64,000 nt of DNA. Origin: Chrysemys picta bellii. Taxonomy: Eukaryota; Chordata; Testudines; Emydidae. The stretch is from the NCBI RefSeq assembly GCF_011386835.1, contig NW_027052938.1, forward strand, positions 1 to 64,000. Reading direction: 5' to 3'. Below, piece after piece: positions 63,004-64,000 of the stretch (the first letter of the stretch is position 1; the number at the start of each line of letters is the position of its first letter). The position numbers and the translations under genes were made by a program. The notes beneath the pieces were generated by a model. It was not told where the DNA came from, ran no database searches, and worked only from the letters and a program-made list of their open reading frames with translations.

Positions 63004-63633
63004 ACTTGGTTTGCTAGAGATGCAGTGCCCGGTGTCAGAGGCCCGTGGCCCCTTAGAGACCAGCAAACCTGGTTTGCTAGCGATGCAGTGCCCGGTGTCA
63101 GAGGCCCGTGGCCCCTTAGAGACCAGCAAACCTGGTTTGCTAGCGATGCAGTGCCCGGTGTCAGAGGCCCGTGGCCCCTTAGAGACCAGCAAACCTGGTT
63201 TGCTAGCGATGCAGTGCCCGGTGTCAGAGGCCCGTGGCCCCTTAGAGACCAGCAAACCTGGTTTGCTAGCGATGCAGTGCCCGGTGTCAGAGGCCCGTGG
63301 CCCCTTAGAGACCAGCAAACCTGGTTTGCTAGCGATGCAGTGCCCGGTGTCAGAGGCCCGTGGCCCCTTAGAGACCAGCAAACCTGGTTTGCTAGCGATG
63401 CAGTGCCCGGTGTCAGAGGCCCGTGGCCCCTTAGAGACCAGCAAACCTGGTTTGCTAGCGATGCAGTGCCCGGTGTCAGAGGCCCGTGGCCCCTTAGAGA
63501 CCAGCAAACCTGGTTTGCTAGCGATGCAGTGCCCGGTGTCAGAGGCCCGTGGCCCCTTAGAGACCAGCAAACCTGGTTTGCTAGCGATGCAGTGCCCGGT
63601 GTCAGAGGCCCGTGGCCCCTTAGAGACCAGCAA
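63004..63633. repeat. Run of ten C-type monomers, third of three
   Basis: Ten 63-bp C-type monomers matching 60777-61406 at +2,227 bp; the only difference I see is ACTTGG rather than ACCTGG at the first junction. Confidence 0.92.
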
Positions 63634-64000
63634 ACCTGGTTTGCTAGCGATGCAGTGCCTGGTGCCAGAGGCCCCTGTGGCCCCTTAGAGACCAGCACAC
63701 CTGGTTTGCTAGCGATGCAGTGCCTGGTGTCAGAGGCCCCTGTGGCCCCTTAGAGACTAGCACACCTGGTTTGCTAGCGATGCAGTGCCTGGTGTCAGAG
63801 GCCCCTGTGGCCCCTTAGAGACTAGCACACCTGGTTTGCTAGCGATGCAGTGCCTGGTGTCAGAGGCCCCTGTGGCCCCTTAGAGACTAGCACACCTGGT
63901 TTGCTAGCGATGCAGTGCCTGGTGTCAGAGGCCCCTGTGGCCCCTTAGAGACTAGCACACCTGGTTTGCTAGCGATGCAGTGCCTGGTGTCAGAGACCCC
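63634..64000. repeat. 65-bp cluster cut by window end
   Basis: Five complete 65-bp monomers and the start of a sixth, with the indel site at 63668 and every 65 bp to 63993. It matches 61407-61773 at +2,227 bp, including the GGTGCCAGAGG first monomer and the switch from CAGAGGCC to CAGAGACC at the sixth. The only difference I note is GACCAGCACACC near 63689 against GACTAGCACACC near 61462. Confidence 0.92.

Larger units (their letters stand above)
1..64000. repeat. 63-bp tandem satellite array filling the window
   Basis: The sequence is a head-to-tail array of one 63-bp monomer, with minor 61-, 62-, 64- and 65-bp forms, about 1,015 copies, all in one orientation. Words conserved in nearly every copy, in order, are GGTTTGCTAG, GATGCAGTGCC, GTGTCA, TGGCCCCTTAGAGAC and AGCAAAC. 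Adjacent monomers usually differ at only zero to four sites. The consensus is about 51% GC. No unique sequence interrupts the array and both window edges lie inside it, so its full length is unknown. Both strands have open frames only because 63 = 3 x 21 and the consensus has no stop in one frame of each strand; a 1- or 2-bp length change moves translation into another frame. I recognise no named satellite family. Size, purity and higher-order structure point to eukaryotic heterochromatin (centromeric, subtelomeric or sex-chromosome-like); which one cannot be decided from sequence. Confidence 0.98.

Noticed and set aside
1..64000. CRISPR array
   Set aside because: There are no variable spacers; the whole 63 bp is repeated and differences are scattered substitutions.
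1..64000. tRNA, rRNA or other RNA gene hidden in the repeat
   Set aside because: A 63-bp unit is shorter than a tRNA, and I find no A-box/B-box arrangement or known RNA motif in the monomer or across junctions.

Overview
The whole window is one uninterrupted tandem array of a short satellite repeat. The basic monomer is 63 bp and about 1,015 copies sit head to tail in the same orientation from the first base to the last. I see no flanking unique DNA, gene, RNA gene, transposon or regulatory region. Very long reading frames exist on both strands because 63 is a multiple of three and the consensus happens to lack stops in one frame of each strand; I do not regard them as genes. An array this long, with nested higher-order repeats and patchy subfamilies, is typical of eukaryotic (most likely animal) heterochromatin resolved by long-read assembly. 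The species cannot be named from the repeat alone.

Monomers differ at a few diagnostic sites, counted from the ACTTGG/ACCTGG start: T or C at position 3; AGATG or CGATG near position 15; CCTTG, CCTGG or CCCGG near position 25; CAGAG or CACAG near 33; ACCTG, GCCCG, TCCTG or GCCTG near 38; TGTGG or TGTTG near 42; GACTAG or GACCAG near 55. Two main haplotypes result: a CpG-free 'T-type' (CCTTG + ACCTG + GACTAG, usually ACTTGG) and a CpG-rich 'C-type' (CCCGG + GCCCG, often GACCAG, with ACCTGG). Two length classes differ from 63 bp by exactly 2 bp at the same place: 61 bp (CAGGCCTG) and 65 bp (four or five C's before GTGG or TGTGG).

Layout: 1-2335, 63-bp T-type array. 2336-3517, first patches of 61-bp monomers. 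3518-4267, T-type. 4268-12266, two copies of a 4,284-bp (68-monomer) higher-order repeat, the second lacking six monomers. 12427-13812, two tandem 693-bp (11-monomer) units. 13980-22788, a domain with about 35 61-bp monomers and 819-bp (13-monomer) units. 22789-59636, about 37 kb with only two net length changes, built from overlapping higher-order copies offset by about 3.7, 9.45 and 7.18 kb. 59637-64000, clusters of 65-bp monomers alternating with runs of identical C-type monomers in a roughly 2.2-kb unit; the window ends inside one of these clusters.

Every monomer junction carries a 21-bp dyad (10-bp arms around one base), exact in many copies, giving roughly one palindrome every 63 bp. 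The points most worth a second look are this dyad, the CpG/TpG split between subfamilies, the confinement of +2/-2 length variants to separate domains, and the nested duplication history readable from shared rare variants.
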